Assembly (NCBI RefSeq): GCF_963678635.1
Contig: NC_087062.1
Span: 45,563,348-45,627,347 of the forward strand
DNA length: 64,000 bases
From: Symsagittifera roscoffensis
Taxonomy: Eukaryota > Xenacoelomorpha > Acoela > Convolutidae
Reading direction: 5' to 3'
Of this stretch, positions 10,315 through 22,367 are shown in pieces (the stretch's first letter is position 1; each line of letters starts with the position of its first letter). The position numbers and the translations under genes are program-made. Under the pieces are notes generated by a model. The model did no database searches. It was not told where the DNA came from and saw nothing but the letters and a program-made list of their open reading frames with translations.

Positions 10315-11413
10315 CCCGCACCGGAGTTCCTTGGAGAAAAATCATTATAATGAAAAATGTTGTCTAAAATGTTGTCATTATGATCCATTATTGTGGCAAA
10401 TTTAGACCAGGTAATCGATTATAGTGTCATTATAATCGATTATTTTTGAAAAAACAATCCAATAAAATCCATTATAATGGATTATAATCAAATTAAAATT
10501 CACTATAATGGATTATAATCCATTTAAAATCCATTATAAATGATTATAACGGATTATAATCTATACATTTTTTGCAAAATCATTCGCAAAACTTCCGAAA
10601 TTTCTGCGTTACTCACGGCCTACTCGCAATCTAAACCTACTCGAGTTAACATCCCCCCTCTTTGACCCCCATCAGTCCGCATTTGCCCAAACCCCTTTCC
10701 CCCACTAAACGGGGGGTTAAACTAAGATGAGAGAGGGGGGTAATTGAGGAGGGGGTAAGCAATGGGGGAGGGGGTAACCTGGGGGGGGGGGGTGAGGAGG
10801 GGGAATGTAATTCATAAACATCCTCCCCCAAAGTCTACCAATAAACAAACCCCCATAAAGGGTGCGAATGCGAATGGTGGTTGTGGTAAACTAGCAGGGA
10901 GGTGGGTGGGGGGATGAAATGGGGGGGGGGGGTAAACGGGGGGAGGGGGGGTGTAAACAGGGAGGAAAACGGAGGGAGGTATAAACAGGGAGGAAAATGG
11001 GGGGGACAGGGAAGGGGTAAACGGGGTATAAAAGACCAAATTATAAAGATTGAAAAGTGAAAAGCAACATTTTATGAGGCCTAAAATCCCAATATGCGTA
11101 GCACCTGCACTAAACTGGAAATGCGATAACTTTGTAAAAAAAAAGTTGTTTTTTCTTATGACTAACCTCTCGAAAATCCATTACAATCGATTATAATTGA
11201 TAATATTCGATTATGATGGATTGTTTTGTCTCGAAAACAAGTTTCATTTTCATTCAGAAGTAATCTATTTTAATTGATAGTAATCGATCATACTCGGATT
11301 TTTTTGACTAAAAAATAGTTTCATTATAATCCATTTTGAATCGATTATAATCGATTATTATCGAAGTTTATTGAGACAGACCACGAATTCCGGTGCGGGA
11401 ATTCCGGTGCGGG
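10315..11413. mobile_element. 1.1-kb TA-flanked inverted-repeat element with G-rich core
   Basis: The left end CCCGCACCGGAGTTCC (10315) is the inverse of the right end GAATTCCGGTGCGGG (ending 11413). Both ends are bordered by TA (10313-10314 and 11414-11415), as in TA-inserting DNA transposons. A second GAATTCCGGTGCGGG lies immediately inside the right end, so that end is duplicated. Just inside both ends are arrays of ATTATAATC / GATTATAAT half-sites (about 10405-10560 and 11170-11370), many palindromic. The centre is a strand-asymmetric G-rich tract with no gene. Assignment to Tc1/mariner-like non-autonomous elements rests on the TA and is an inference. Confidence 0.6.
10640..11035 (+). repeat. 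G-rich minisatellite-like tract
   Basis: The plus strand becomes almost purely G-rich from about 10710 to 11030, with repeated short phrases of the type GGGGGGTAA, GGAGGGGGTAA and GTAAACGGGG. Several runs of seven to twelve G are present (for example near 10780 and 10920). Proline-rich minus-strand frames here are a by-product of the composition. The density of G runs would permit quadruplex folding of the plus strand. Confidence 0.75.
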
Positions 11414-11415
11414 TA

Positions 11416-12226
11416 ATATTCCGATGGTTTGGAAGGATCAACAAAAAATTATATAAAAGAGGCCTTGGGGAAACTCGCATAGTGGCGACATGAGTCGTCC
11501 TTGGCCCAGTTTGGTTGCTAAATTCAGATCGATAAACAAAATTGCTGTTTTGCAAAATAGCTTAATTGTTGCCGCATTCAAGTGACTAGATCGTTAGTAT
11601 ATTGAAATTTCGATGTGATATTTTTCGATATGTTATCTCTTTTATCAGCAGCAATCATCTGTAAGCCGTTTGAACTGAAAAGTTTCACAGCGAGGCTTTT
11701 AGGTTTTAGTGTTATTCATGACATGAGTTATCAATCACAGATTTACATAAAAGAGCGGTAAGTTATTGCCAAAATTGGTAGGTCTAGATAACTTGATCAT
11801 AAACGAATGAGTAAAAGAGCAATCAAAATGAGATAGTTAAAGATTCATGACTCATAACAGCTTAAAAATGGCGATCAAAAATTTCGAAGTCATCAAGTCA
11901 AAAGAGTAGAATCAAGTCATCCCCCTCAGCGAATACTCAGTCCCCTGCATCAATCTCATCAGCAGCACAAAAAATTATAAGCCGCAACAGCAAACATTCT
12001 CCCCTGAACCAACCTACACATTCGACACCAACCTACACAATCAACTAGATCAGCCAACCACGCCCCCTCTTCAACGTCAAAGAGCAGCAGACTTTACGGG
12101 ATCTGAAGAACGTTCTGCGCCAACCGGGCATGCAACTCGGATCTAGACAGAAAACCTCGAAGATCTACCGTGTCAACTCGAAAACAGATGCGTAGTTAAA
12201 AATTGAGTAGCTGTATGCATTTTTTA
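11416..12226. other. no assigned gene; coding-like patch at about 11925-12200
   Basis: Most of this stretch is AT-rich. From about 11925 to 12200 the base composition shifts to C-rich and non-low-complexity codons appear in more than one plus-strand frame (rich in Pro, Thr, Gln and Ser). It could be the decayed end of an older mobile element into which the Copia element inserted, but no family signature was seen. Confidence 0.3.
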
Positions 12227-12528
12227 TTCAGGTCAGACCATCTCAAGGTCATACAGATTAATTGAAGCGATTCAGTTTCGAGGTCAAACGCTGATTAAAA
12301 TGGTCAAAACTGATTACACCCAGACAAGGCCAACTAGTGATCACAAATTAATCAGTAATTATTTAACTGTTATTTTTGTGATGGTTGGTTTTTAATGTCA
12401 TATATATTCACTTTCTCAATTCAACAACAATCACTACCTCTTCTCAATCCTTAGTTCAAACCTCAGATTATATATCAGTCTCTAACACTAGCTCTTAATC
12501 CTATTTGCTCTAACGGTGAATCTTAACA
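12227..12528 (+). repeat. Copia 5' LTR
   Basis: About 302 bp aligning with 16127-16424. Shared blocks are GGTCAGACCA, TCAGTTTCGAGGTCAAA, CTGATTAAAAT, TCAATTCA, CAATCACTACCTC and the shared end CTTAACA. The start was placed by alignment to the 3' copy; the end is fixed by the primer site that follows directly. Confidence 0.8.
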
Positions 12529-12541
12529 GGTTATGGGCCCA
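12529..12541 (+). promoter_or_regulatory. Copia primer-binding site
   Basis: GGTTATGGGCCCA directly follows the 5' LTR. This sequence is the classic copia-type primer site complementary to an internal (anticodon-region) half of initiator tRNA-Met, a priming mode known for this family. Confidence 0.75.
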
Positions 12542-12599
12542 TATTTCTTTTTTTTCCATATTATTTTTCTGTAAGAATTTTTAGCTTTTAGCTAACAGC

Positions 12600-13140
12600 C
12601 TTAAGCAACGTTGGAATTGAGAGTGGATGCTTTCAGTGGAAAGCCTGAAAATTTTTCTTGCTTATTCGACGAAGTTTGTGGCTCTGACGCACACTAAGCC
12701 CTGTTCAGGACAGTGATTGGCAATGATGCTCTGCACGAAGCTGTGCCTTCTCTCCCCGAGAAATTGAATGCTGATCAGCAGGCAGCCTACGATACCAAGA
12801 TGCAGGAGCGAGCAGTGTTGATCCAGCAGAGGAAAGACAATCGAAACACTGAATGGTCCCACCTGGCTCTGGTGCTCAACAACACCCTTTTGACTTTCAT
12901 AAAGAACGACTGCGTGGAATCATATGGTGATGGGACGAAGTCCTAGAAGCTGCTTCAAGAGAAATTTTGCAGCGCAGAGGGGCCGGCGGTGGTCAGTCTA
13001 ATCGGCCAGCTTGCTGAGCTGCGCCTAGGATCAAAAGAGGACCTGAACGACTACTTCGTTCGCATTCAAGAGCTGATGGAGCTGTTGAGCCAAGGTGGAG
13101 AAGCAATCATGGACACACTGTTCACTTCTTCTTTTGGCGA
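12600..13140 (+). pseudogene. Copia gag region (fossil)
   Basis: The clearest open segment is 12713-12946. Codons give a Gag-like helical protein with WSHLALVLNNTLLTFI and, further on, LGSKEDLNDYFVRIQELMEL, matching the UBN2-type gag of Copia elements (the usual 'L..LK...EDV..HI..F..L...L' pattern). It is broken and listed as a fossil part of the element. Confidence 0.7.
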
Positions 13141-13409
13141 TCAATGGGCTGCCTGACAGCATTGAGCATTTTGTTGTGCAACCAGCCTAGACGTTTCCAG
13201 AGTTGAGAAGGAGGTTGAGGAGTTACGATGTTTCGATGAAAGTTCGACGTTGAGCGAGGACTGGACATGGTCACATAGCCCTGCAAGCTGTTGGGAGGAA
13301 GAAAGGAGTTTCAAGTAGTGGTTGCGGTCAGAAGGGTCATATGGTGAGAACTGCCAATCTAAAAGTGACAGTGGCAATCCAGTCATCGATGCAGTGGGGG
13401 CAAGGGAAG

Positions 13410-13660
13410 GAGCAAGGGTGCTTCAAGTGTGGGCAACCTGGACATTTTGCAGGGTAGTGCCAGCAGGGGAGGACAGGGTTCTTCAGTTGTTGTGCTGCAA
13501 CTTGATGACCTCCTTGTGGATACGGGATGCATTGATCATGTGGTGCAGAGCAGGGCTGTCTTTTCTAGCTTTGAGAGCTGGAACGAAGGTTCAACTGTTG
13601 AGAGCCCCATCGGCACGCTGTCAAGGATTGAGTGTAAAGCATCAGTGTAAGTGCAGACCA
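13410..13660 (+). pseudogene. Copia zinc knuckle and protease region (fossil)
   Basis: Codons near 13416-13452 spell CFKCGQPGHFA, a CCHC nucleic-acid-binding knuckle. The frame at 13429-13650 continues into LDDLLVDTGCIDHVV, the DTG active-site neighbourhood of a retroviral-type aspartic protease. Position between gag and integrase agrees with a Copia polyprotein. Confidence 0.7.
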
Positions 13661-13739
13661 GTGAGTGCCATGACGCTGTGAGGAGCTAAATTTTTCACAA
13701 TGGGCTGTTTGTGCCGAGCTACAGTGTAAACTTGATGAG

Positions 13740-14260
13740 TGCAATCTCAGCTGTGGCTGGAGGCTCAGGCTTCAATTTCGCCACAGATGCTTCACATCTA
13801 CAAGCAGCAGATGGGGGATAGCTACCTGTGAAGCAGCGCGGAAAGTTTTCCCTCCTTGAGTGCATGTTCAAGAGGAACCCGTTGACTCTAGTGAAGAAAA
13901 CAAGGAGGGACACCAGTCAGGCAATGTTATGGTACCGACGACTGGGCTGGGACACCTCAACCAGTAAGATCATTCATCGGTCGTCAATGTGGGCAATCTA
14001 GAGACACTCAGGGATCACTTGAAGTATCGAATATGAATGGTGCACGCTATGCCATTTGAGCTTCATTGACGTTCTCAGTCGTCTGGCTGTGGTCAAGAAC
14101 CTGATTAGAAGTTCCAGGAGTTTGTTCACTGTGCGCAATACTCCCCAACAGAATGGTGTAGCAGAGCGCTACAACAGAGTGATCACCGAGATGACTCGAT
14201 ATCTGCTGGCCGAATCCAAGCTACCGAAGATGTTTGGGTGCGATCAATAATGACAGCTGT
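13740..14260 (+). pseudogene. Copia integrase region (fossil)
   Basis: The frame at 14056-14250 carries FTVRNTPQQNGVAERYNRVI, the signature around the third catalytic acidic residue of the Copia DDE integrase. Upstream codons around 13860-13990 resemble the GAG-pre-integrase segment. It would insert the cDNA copy into host DNA in an intact relative. Confidence 0.75.
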
Positions 14261-14749
14261 GAGGAATCGCAAACTGTGTCCCACATCCAGCAACGAGAAG
14301 CTCCTTTCAGCGATAGAGATACACTATGGGAAATCATCAAAAAGAGCTATCTGCGTGTGTTCGGTTGACTGGCGTTCTATCTGGATCGATGCGACAGACG
14401 AAAACTGGATCCAAAGGGCAAGAGAAGCAAGTTCATCGGATACGACGAGGAGAGAAAGCCTACTTGTTGATGGATCTAGATACAAGACAAGTGGTGGGAG
14501 CAAGAACCGTGACATTCAATGAGAACATCATTCTAGATTACTTTATGGTTGACAGTGAGCCATTTTTCAAAACATCGAGGTATCAATCAAGACATGCATT
14601 GATATCGGGCAACCAAACACGACGGAAACCAGCCAAGCCAATTGAGCGCGACATTGCAGATTCAGTGGAGGCCACTGAGGAAAACAGGTTGAGGAGGAGG
14701 AAGATGTAGATTCACATTCTACTGATCAGCCAGAACAGAGGTCCGTTAG

Positions 14750-15440
14750 GACAAGGAACCCACCCACTCGATACGTACTGGCCTATACCCATGCTTCAGT
14801 GACTGGAGTCCAAGAGCTAAGAGGCTACTCAGAAGCACTGCCTGGACCCAAAAAAACGCAGTGGTTGGCAGCTATGGTTTTAGAGGTGAAGTCTATAGAA
14901 GCCATGTGAACATGGACAATTGTTGATAGACTACAGTTTCGAAGTTATTCTTGGACGATGGGTTCATGCTGTAAATAGAGATGCAATGGGACAAGTGGAG
15001 CGGTATATGTAGTGAAAGGAATACTGCTGGCTCTGGGGGCACAAAAGATCTTGTACTTCATCAGAAAGATGTTAAGTCAGCTTTCCTCAGCTCTCGTCTA
15101 GCAGAGACAGTGTACTTGGAGCAGCCAGAGGGGTTCAGCAGCGGTGACAGCCAAGTGTGCACAACGAAGTCTCTTTGAACAGCGGCAGGCAGGAAGAGGC
15201 TGGTAACAGACGCTGAGCACGTTCCTTCTTGATGAAAAGTTCACAAGAAGCAACAACGACTTCTTTTTGTTCTCGATGAGGAGAAAAAATGATGCAATGA
15301 TTTATGCGCTGGTTTGGGCAGATGACACCATCATTGGGTGCAGATGTCCAGACAAAATTGAAAATCTGAGGAGCCGCATTATCCTGGTTCCTGCAAATGC
15401 AGGTCAAGCAGTCACCTGGGACGATAAAAGTGAATCAATC
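14750..15440 (+). pseudogene. Copia reverse transcriptase region (fossil)
   Basis: Segments seen are TRNPPTRY at the start, then DVKSAFLSSRLAETVYLEQP with GF after it (14981-15178), matching the Copia 'DVKTAFLNG.L.E.IYM.QPEGF' block, and YALVWADDTIIG (15267-15455), matching the YVDD-type catalytic block. A fossil part of the element. Confidence 0.85.
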
Positions 15441-15549
15441 CAGTTAAATCGATGACTTCTTGAAGTGTTTTGATCTAGCTGAATGCAAATCAGTGGGCAC
15501 ACCAGCGGTCATCAGCTTACAACTGTCGAAGAAGGACTGCCCTGTACAT

Positions 15550-16075
15550 GAAAACTGAGGACTACAAAGGAATTTTGGCTCATTATTGCACACAGCTATG
15601 CAAACAAGTCCTAATATCCTAGCTATTGTGACGCTACTCTCTCGTTTCCCGCAGAATCCGGGAAGGGTGCACTGGGTGGCCGCAAAGAGGGTTCTCTGTT
15701 ACCTGAAGAGGAGCAAAGATCTAGAGCTGTGCTACACTAAGGACTCTGGTGCAGATGCTGATACACTGGTGGTGCATCCACAATGGCACATCGGTTCAAG
15801 AGGCTCTATATCTGCGATCACATCACGATGTGATGAGCGTAGTTTTTGATGGACCAACTGTCATCAAAGAGGCCAACTGGAGCTGCATCAAGATGTGCAA
15901 GAAACCTTTGATGCAGATGCGAACGAAACACATCGATGTGAAATATCACTTTATTCGAGAACGAGTGGAAGGTGAGACAATTGAATTTCAATATTGCCCT
16001 ACTGAATTCATGGAAGCTGACTTGTTGTCAAAAACCCTGAACAAGGCTATGGTGGAAGAGCATCGTCGACCTTGA
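15550..16075 (+). pseudogene. Copia RNase H region (fossil)
   Basis: 15586-15849 encodes SRFPQNPGRVHWVAAKRVLC followed by YLKRSKD, the 'H...AK.ILRYLKGT' block before RNase H. 15749-16075 ends with KHIDVKYHFIRERV, then FQYCPTEFMEADLLSKTL, matching the Copia C-terminus ('KHIDIRYHFIRE', 'ADILTK'). Three further copies of this part lie in the tandem array. Confidence 0.9.
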
Positions 16076-16126
16076 AGTGTTGACGCCTGTCATTGGACAA
16101 AGCCAATTCAGCCTGAGTTGGGATGC

Positions 16127-16424
16127 TGAGGTCAGACCAACTCAAGGTCAGACTGATCAGTTGAAGCGAATCAGTTTCGAGGTCAAAAACTGATTAAAAT
16201 AATCAAAGCTGATTAAATTCAGACAAGGTCATTTATTGATCACAAACTAAATAATTAACTGGTACATTCAAGATGCTTAGATTGTCATGTCCTTTATATT
16301 CAATTTCTCAATTCATTCTTCAACAATCACTACCTCTCCTCAGTCCTCAGTTTAAACCTCAGATTCTATCTCAGTATCTAACTCCAGCTCTTAACTCTAG
16401 TTGCTCTAACTCTGCATCTTAACA
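16127..16424 (+). repeat. Copia 3' LTR
   Basis: 298 bp from TGAGGTCAGACC to CTTAACA, homologous to 12227-12528. This is the first of four LTR copies; the other three are products of the tandem amplification, not separate insertions. Confidence 0.85.
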
Positions 16425-18111
16425 TTTTTAAATCCTCGGGGTGCAAAAGTATAGGATTTGTCATAAAAAAAACTTATCCCATACCAAACAAAAATCAATA
16501 GCCACAATTTATTAGTCAAAACTTTGAAACCCAAAAAATGACAAACCAATCTAAGCTTTTCTAAACAGCCCTCATTTTTCACAACCTTTCTGAGCAGGTT
16601 ATACTAAGAGACTAAAAATTTCCTCGCAAAAGTTAGAAAGTAGTTTCAGGTTTTCTAATTCATCAGAGCTCTTAAAATCTTTTAATCTTGAAAAAAACAT
16701 AGCCAGTGAGGTTGTATTTTGTATTTCCTAGCTAAGTTTCAGCGTTCAATAAACAAACCGCGTTACTTAGTTTGATAGTTCATACATAAGTCATATCAAA
16801 GCCATACCTAAATTGAGCACGCAGATAGTGCAAATAGGACCGTTCTTATTTTTGGCACGGCATAACATGTTGAATTCAGATAGTTCTTACTCATTCTTTA
16901 TTAAAAATTTCCATTGATTTTTGTAATGTCTTTACGACAATCACCGATGGCTCCAAAAATAGCTCAACAAGCGCGATTTGACCAATGGAATTTTCACTAC
17001 ATTCTTTTTGAAGCTCTTGAACAACAATTTAACCCAGAAGCTTCAAAAATTACTGAAAAAAGAAGACGCAAAAATACTTTCTAACGAGCTATTCAAAGTC
17101 TAACAAGAATTTTAAAAATGGGGGCTTCAAATAACTTCCTTTTCTCTTCAAGAAGTTCAAGGTTTTCTAGAGAAGAAATTTTTTCGACGCAACCATAAAT
17201 GAAAGTTATTGAAATGCATAGATATGAAAAGTATTGCAACGCATAACCGGAAGACAATTTATCTGCCAAACCAATTGAGAAACGATCCACGTCTGCAATT
17301 TCCACCAGCGCACTGTTCCCCTTTGAATGTCTACTGCGGCGAACATCAATTACAACGTCTCTACATTAGCCATCAGCTTTGATTCAACTACAACAACCCC
17401 GCCATTAATACACTCCTCAGGAAACCAATAAATCGATGACTTCTTGAAGTGTTTTAATCTAGCTGAATGCAAATCAGTGGGCACACCAGCGGTCATCAGC
17501 TTACAACTGTCGAAGAAGGACTGCCCTGTACATGAAAACTGAGGACTACAAAGGAATTTTTGGCTCATTATTGTACACAGCTATGCAAACAAGTCCTGAT
17601 ATCCTAGCTATTGTGACGCTACTCTCTCGTTTCCCGGAGAATCCGGGAAGGGTGCACTGGGTGGCCGCAAAGAGGGTTCTCTGTTACCTGAAGAGGAGCA
17701 AAGATCTAGAGCTGTGCTACACTAAGGACTCTGGTGCAGATGCTGAAACACTGGTGGTGCATCCACAATGGCACATCGGTTTAAGAGGCTCTATATCTGC
17801 GATCACATCACGATGTGATGAGCGTAGTTTTTGACGGACCAACTGTCATCAAAGAGGCCAACTGGAGCTGCATCAAGATGTGCAAGAAACCTGTGTTGCA
17901 GATGCGAACGAAACACATTGATGTGAAATATCACTTTATTCGAGAACGAGTGGAAGGTGAGACAATTGAATTCCAATATTGCCCTACTGAATTCATGGAA
18001 GCTGACTTGTTGTCAAAAACCCTGAACAAGGCTAGGGTGGAAGAGCATCGTCGACCTTGAAGTGTTGACGCCTGTCATTGGACAAAGCCAATTCAGCCTG
18101 AGTTGGGATGC

Positions 18112-18409
18112 TGAGGTCAGACCAACTCAAGGTCAGACAGATCAATTGAAGCGAATCAGTTTCGAGGTCAAAAACTGATTAAAATAGTCAAAGCTGATTA
18201 AATTCAGACAAGGTCATTTATTGATCACAAACTAAATAATTAACTGGTACATTCAAGATGCTTAGATTGTCATGTCCTTTATATTCAATTTCTCAATTCA
18301 TTCTTCAACAATCACTACCTCTTCTCAGTCCTCAGTTTAAACCTCAGATTCTATCTCAGTATCTAACTCCAGCTCTTAACTCTAGTTGCTCTAACTCTGC
18401 ATCTTAACA
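18112..18409 (+). repeat. Copia LTR copy in array unit 2
   Basis: Near-identical to 16127-16424 and preceded by the same Copia coding end. It has the structure of an LTR but exists only as part of the tandem unit. Confidence 0.85.
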
Positions 18410-20091
18410 TTTTTTAATCCTCGGGGTGCAAAAGTATAGGATTTGTCATAAAAAAAACTTATTCCATACCAAACAAAAATCAATAGCCACAATTTATTAG
18501 TCAAAACTTTGAAACCCAAAAAATGACAAACCAATCTAAGCTTTTCTAAACAGCCCTCATTTTTCACAACCTTTCTGAGCAGGTTATACTAAGAGACTAA
18601 AAATTTCCTCGCAAAAGTTAGAAAGTAGTTTCAGGTTTTCTAATTCATCAGAGCTCTTTAATCTTGAAAAAAACATAGCCAGTGAGGTTGTATATTGTAT
18701 TTCCTAGCTAAGTTTCAGCGTTCAATAAACAAAGCGCGTTACTTAGTTTGATAGTTCATACATAAGTCATATCAAAGCCATACCTAAATTGAGCACGCAG
18801 ATAGTGCAAATAGGACCGTTCTTATTTTTGGCACGGCATAACATGTTGAGTTCAGATAGTTCTTACTCATTCTTTATTAAAAACTTCCATTGATTTTTGT
18901 AATGTCTTTACGACAATCACCGATGGCTCCAAAAACAGCTCAACAAGCGCGATTTGACTAATGGAATTTTCACTACATTCTTTTTGAAGCTCTTGAACAA
19001 CAATTTAACCCAGAAGCTTCAAAAATTACTGAAAAAAGAAGACGCAAAAATACTTTCTAACGAGCTATTCAAAGTCTAACAAGAACTTTAAAAATGGGGG
19101 CTTCAAATAACTTCCTTTTCTCTTCAAGAAGTTCAAGGTTTTCTAGAGAAGAAATTTCTTCGACGCAACCATAAATGAAAGTTATTGAAATGCATAGATA
19201 TGAAAAGTATTGCAACGCATAACCGGAAGACAATTTATCTGCCAAACCAATTGAGAAACGATCCACGTCTGCAATTTCCACCAGCGCACTGTTCCCCTTT
19301 GAATGTCTACTGCGGCAAACATCATTTACAACGTCTCTACATTAGCCATCAGCTTTGATTCAACTACAACAACCCCGCCATTAATACACTCCTCAGGAAA
19401 CCAATAAATCGATGACTTCTTGAAGTGTTTTGATCTAGCTGAATGCAAATCAGTGGGCACACCAGCGGTCATCAGCTTACAACTGTCGAAGAAGGACTGC
19501 CCTGTACATGAAAACTGAGGACTACAAAGGAATTTTTGGCTCAATATTGTACACAGCTATGCAAACAAGTCCTGATATCCTAGCTATTGTGACGCTACTC
19601 TCTCGTTTCCCGGAGAATCCGGGAAGGGTGCACTGGGTGGCTGCAAAGAGGGTTCTCTGTTACCTGAAGAGGAGCAAAGATCTAGAGCTGTGCTACACTA
19701 AGGACTCTGGTGCAGATGCTGATACACTGGCTGGTGGTGCATCCACAATGGCACATTGGTTCAAGAGGCTCTATATCTGCGATCACATCACGATGTGATG
19801 AGCGTAGTTTTTGACGGACCAACTGTCATCAAAGAGTCCAACTGGAGCTGCATCAAGATGTGCAAGAAACCTGTGATGCAGATGCGAACGAAACACATTG
19901 ATGTGAAATATCACTTTATTCGAGAACGAGTGGAAGGTGAGACAATTGAATTCCAATATTGCCCTACTGAATTCATGGAAGCTGACTTGTTGTCAAAAAC
20001 CCTGAACAAGGCTAGGGTGGAAGAGCATCGTCGACCTTGAAGTGTTGACGCCTGTCATTGGACAAAGCCAATTCAGCCTGAGTTGGGATGC

Positions 20092-20389
20092 TGAGGTCAG
20101 ACCAACTCAAGGTCAGACAGATCAATTGAAGCGAATCAGTTTCGAGGTCAAAAACTGATTAAAATAGTCAAAGCTGATTAAATTCAGACAAGGTCATTTA
20201 TTGATCACAAACTAAATAATTAACTGGTACATTCAAGATGCTTAGATTGTCATGTCCTTTATATTCAATTTCTCAATTCATTCTTCAACAATCACTACCT
20301 CTTCTCAGTCCTCAGTTTAAACCTCAGATTCTATCTCAGTATCTAACTCCAGCTCTTAACTCTAGTTGCTCTAACTCTGCATCTTAACA
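20092..20389 (+). repeat. Copia LTR copy in array unit 3
   Basis: Same LTR in the same unit context as at 18112. Confidence 0.85.
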
Positions 20390-22069
20390 TTTTTTAATCC
20401 TCGGGGTGCAAAAGTATAGGATTTGTCATAAAAAAAACTTATTCCATACCAAACAAAAATCAATAGCCACAATTTATTAGTCAAAACTTTGAAACCCAAA
20501 AAATGACAAACCAATCTAAGCTTTTCTAAACAGCCCTCATTTTTCACAACCTTTCTGAGCAGGTTATACTAAGAGACTAAAAATTTCCTCGCAAAAGTTA
20601 GAAAGTAGTTTCAGGTTTTCTAATTCATCAGAGCTCTTTAATATTGAAAAAAACATAGCCAGTGAGGTTGTATATTGTATTTCCTAGCTAAGTTTCAGCG
20701 CTCAATAAACAAACCGCGTTACTTAGTTTGATAGTTCATACATAAGTCATATCAAAGCCATACCTAAATTGAGCACGCAGATAGTGCAAATAGGACCGTT
20801 CTTATTTTTGGAACGGCATAACATGTTGAGTTCAGATAGTTCTTACTCATTCTTTATTAAAAACTTCCATTGATTTTTGTAATGTCTTTACGACAATCAC
20901 CGATGGCTCCAAAAACAGCTCAACACGCGCGATTTGACTAATGGAATTTTCACTACATTCTTTTTGAAGCTCTTGAACAACAATTTAACCCAGAAGCTTC
21001 AAAAATTACTGAAAAAAGAAGACGCAAAAATACTTTCTAACGAGCTATTCAAAGTCTAACAAGAATTTTAAAAATGGGGGCTTCAAATAACTTCCTTTTC
21101 TCTTCAAGAAGTTCAAGGTTTTCTAGAGAAGAAATTTCTTCGACGCAACCATAAATGAAAGTTATTGAAATGCATAGATATGAAAAGTATTGCAACGCAT
21201 AACCGGAAGACAATTTATCTGCCAAACCAATTGAGAAACGATCCACGTCTGCAATTTCCACTAGCGCACTGTTCCCCTTTGAATGTCTACTGCGGCAAAC
21301 ATCAATTACAACGTCTCTACATTAGCCATCAGCTTTGATTCAACTACAACAACCCCGCCATTAATACACTCCTCAGGAAACCAATAAATCGATGACTTCT
21401 TGAAGTGTTTTAATCTAGCTGAATGCAAATCAGTGGGCACACCAGCGGTCATCAGCTTACAACTGGAAGAAGGACTGCCCTGTACATGAAAACTGAGGAC
21501 TACAAAGGAATTTTTGGCTCAATATTGTACACAGCTATGCAAACAAGTCCTGATATCCTAGCTATTGTGACGCTACTCTCTCGTTTCCATTAGAATCCGG
21601 GAAGGGTGCACTGGGTGGCCGCAAAGAGGGTTCTCTGTTACCTGAAGAGGAGCAAAGATCTAGAGCTGTGCTACACTAAGGACTCTGGTGCAGATGCTGA
21701 TACACTGGCTGGTGGTGCATCCACAATGGCACATTGGTTCAAGAGGCTCTATATCTGCGATCACATCACGATGTGATGAGCGTAGTTTTTGACGGACCAA
21801 CTGTCATCAAAGAGGCCAACTGGAGCTGCATCAAGATGTGCAAGAAACCTGTGATGCAGATGCGAACGAAAGACATCGATGTGAAATATCACTTTATTCG
21901 AGAACGAGTGGAAGGTGAGACATTTGAATTCCAATATTGCCCTACTGAATTCATGGAAGCTGACTTGTTGTCAAAAACCCTGAACAAGGCTATGGTGGAA
22001 GAGCATCGTCGACCTTAAAGTGTTGACGCCTGTCATTGGACAAAGCCAATTCAGCCTGAGTTGGGATGC

Positions 22070-22367
22070 TGAGGTCAGACCAACTCAAGGTCAGACAGAT
22101 CAATTGAAGCGAATCAGTTTCGAGGTCAAAAACTGATTAAAATAGTCAAAGCTGATTAAATTCAGACAAGGTCATTTATTGATCACAAACTAAATAAATA
22201 ACTGGTACATTCAAGATGCTTAGATTGTCATGTCCTTTATATTCAATTTCTCAATTCATTCTTCAACAATCACTACCTCTTCTCAGTCCTCAGTTTAAAC
22301 CTCAGATTCTATCTCAGTATCTAACTCCAGCTCTTAACTCTAGTTGCTCTAACTCTGCATCTTAACA
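22070..22367 (+). repeat. Copia LTR copy in array unit 4
   Basis: Same LTR in the same unit context; the flank that follows continues past the array end at about 23366. Confidence 0.85.

Larger units (their letters stand above)
12227..16424 (+). mobile_element. Copia (Ty1/copia) retrotransposon, old and broken
   Basis: A 4.2-kb LTR retrotransposon in plus orientation. Parts seen in Copia order are the 5' LTR, a GGTTATGGGCCCA primer site, gag with zinc knuckle, protease, integrase, reverse transcriptase, RNase H and the 3' LTR. Integrase before reverse transcriptase is the diagnostic Copia order. It is thoroughly broken, with a dozen or more interruptions, and the two LTRs differ at many positions, so the insertion is old. 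Flanks are T-rich (TTTTA before, TTTTT after), too simple to prove a target duplication. Its 3' part was later captured in a tandem array. Confidence 0.9.

Noticed and set aside
10646-11039. Proline-rich minus-strand ORFs (61 and 75 codons)
   Set aside because: They are the direct translation of the G-rich tract; repeats of CCC-type codons arise from composition.
10405-11370. ATTATAATC arrays as a replication origin
   Set aside because: They are symmetrical inside an inverted-repeat element and recur in another such locus, so transposon structure explains them better.
17093-21261. Repeated minus-strand 70-72-codon ORFs in the 1.98-kb array
   Set aside because: They recur because the DNA unit recurs. 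No motif, and the plus strand holds the recognised retroelement parts.
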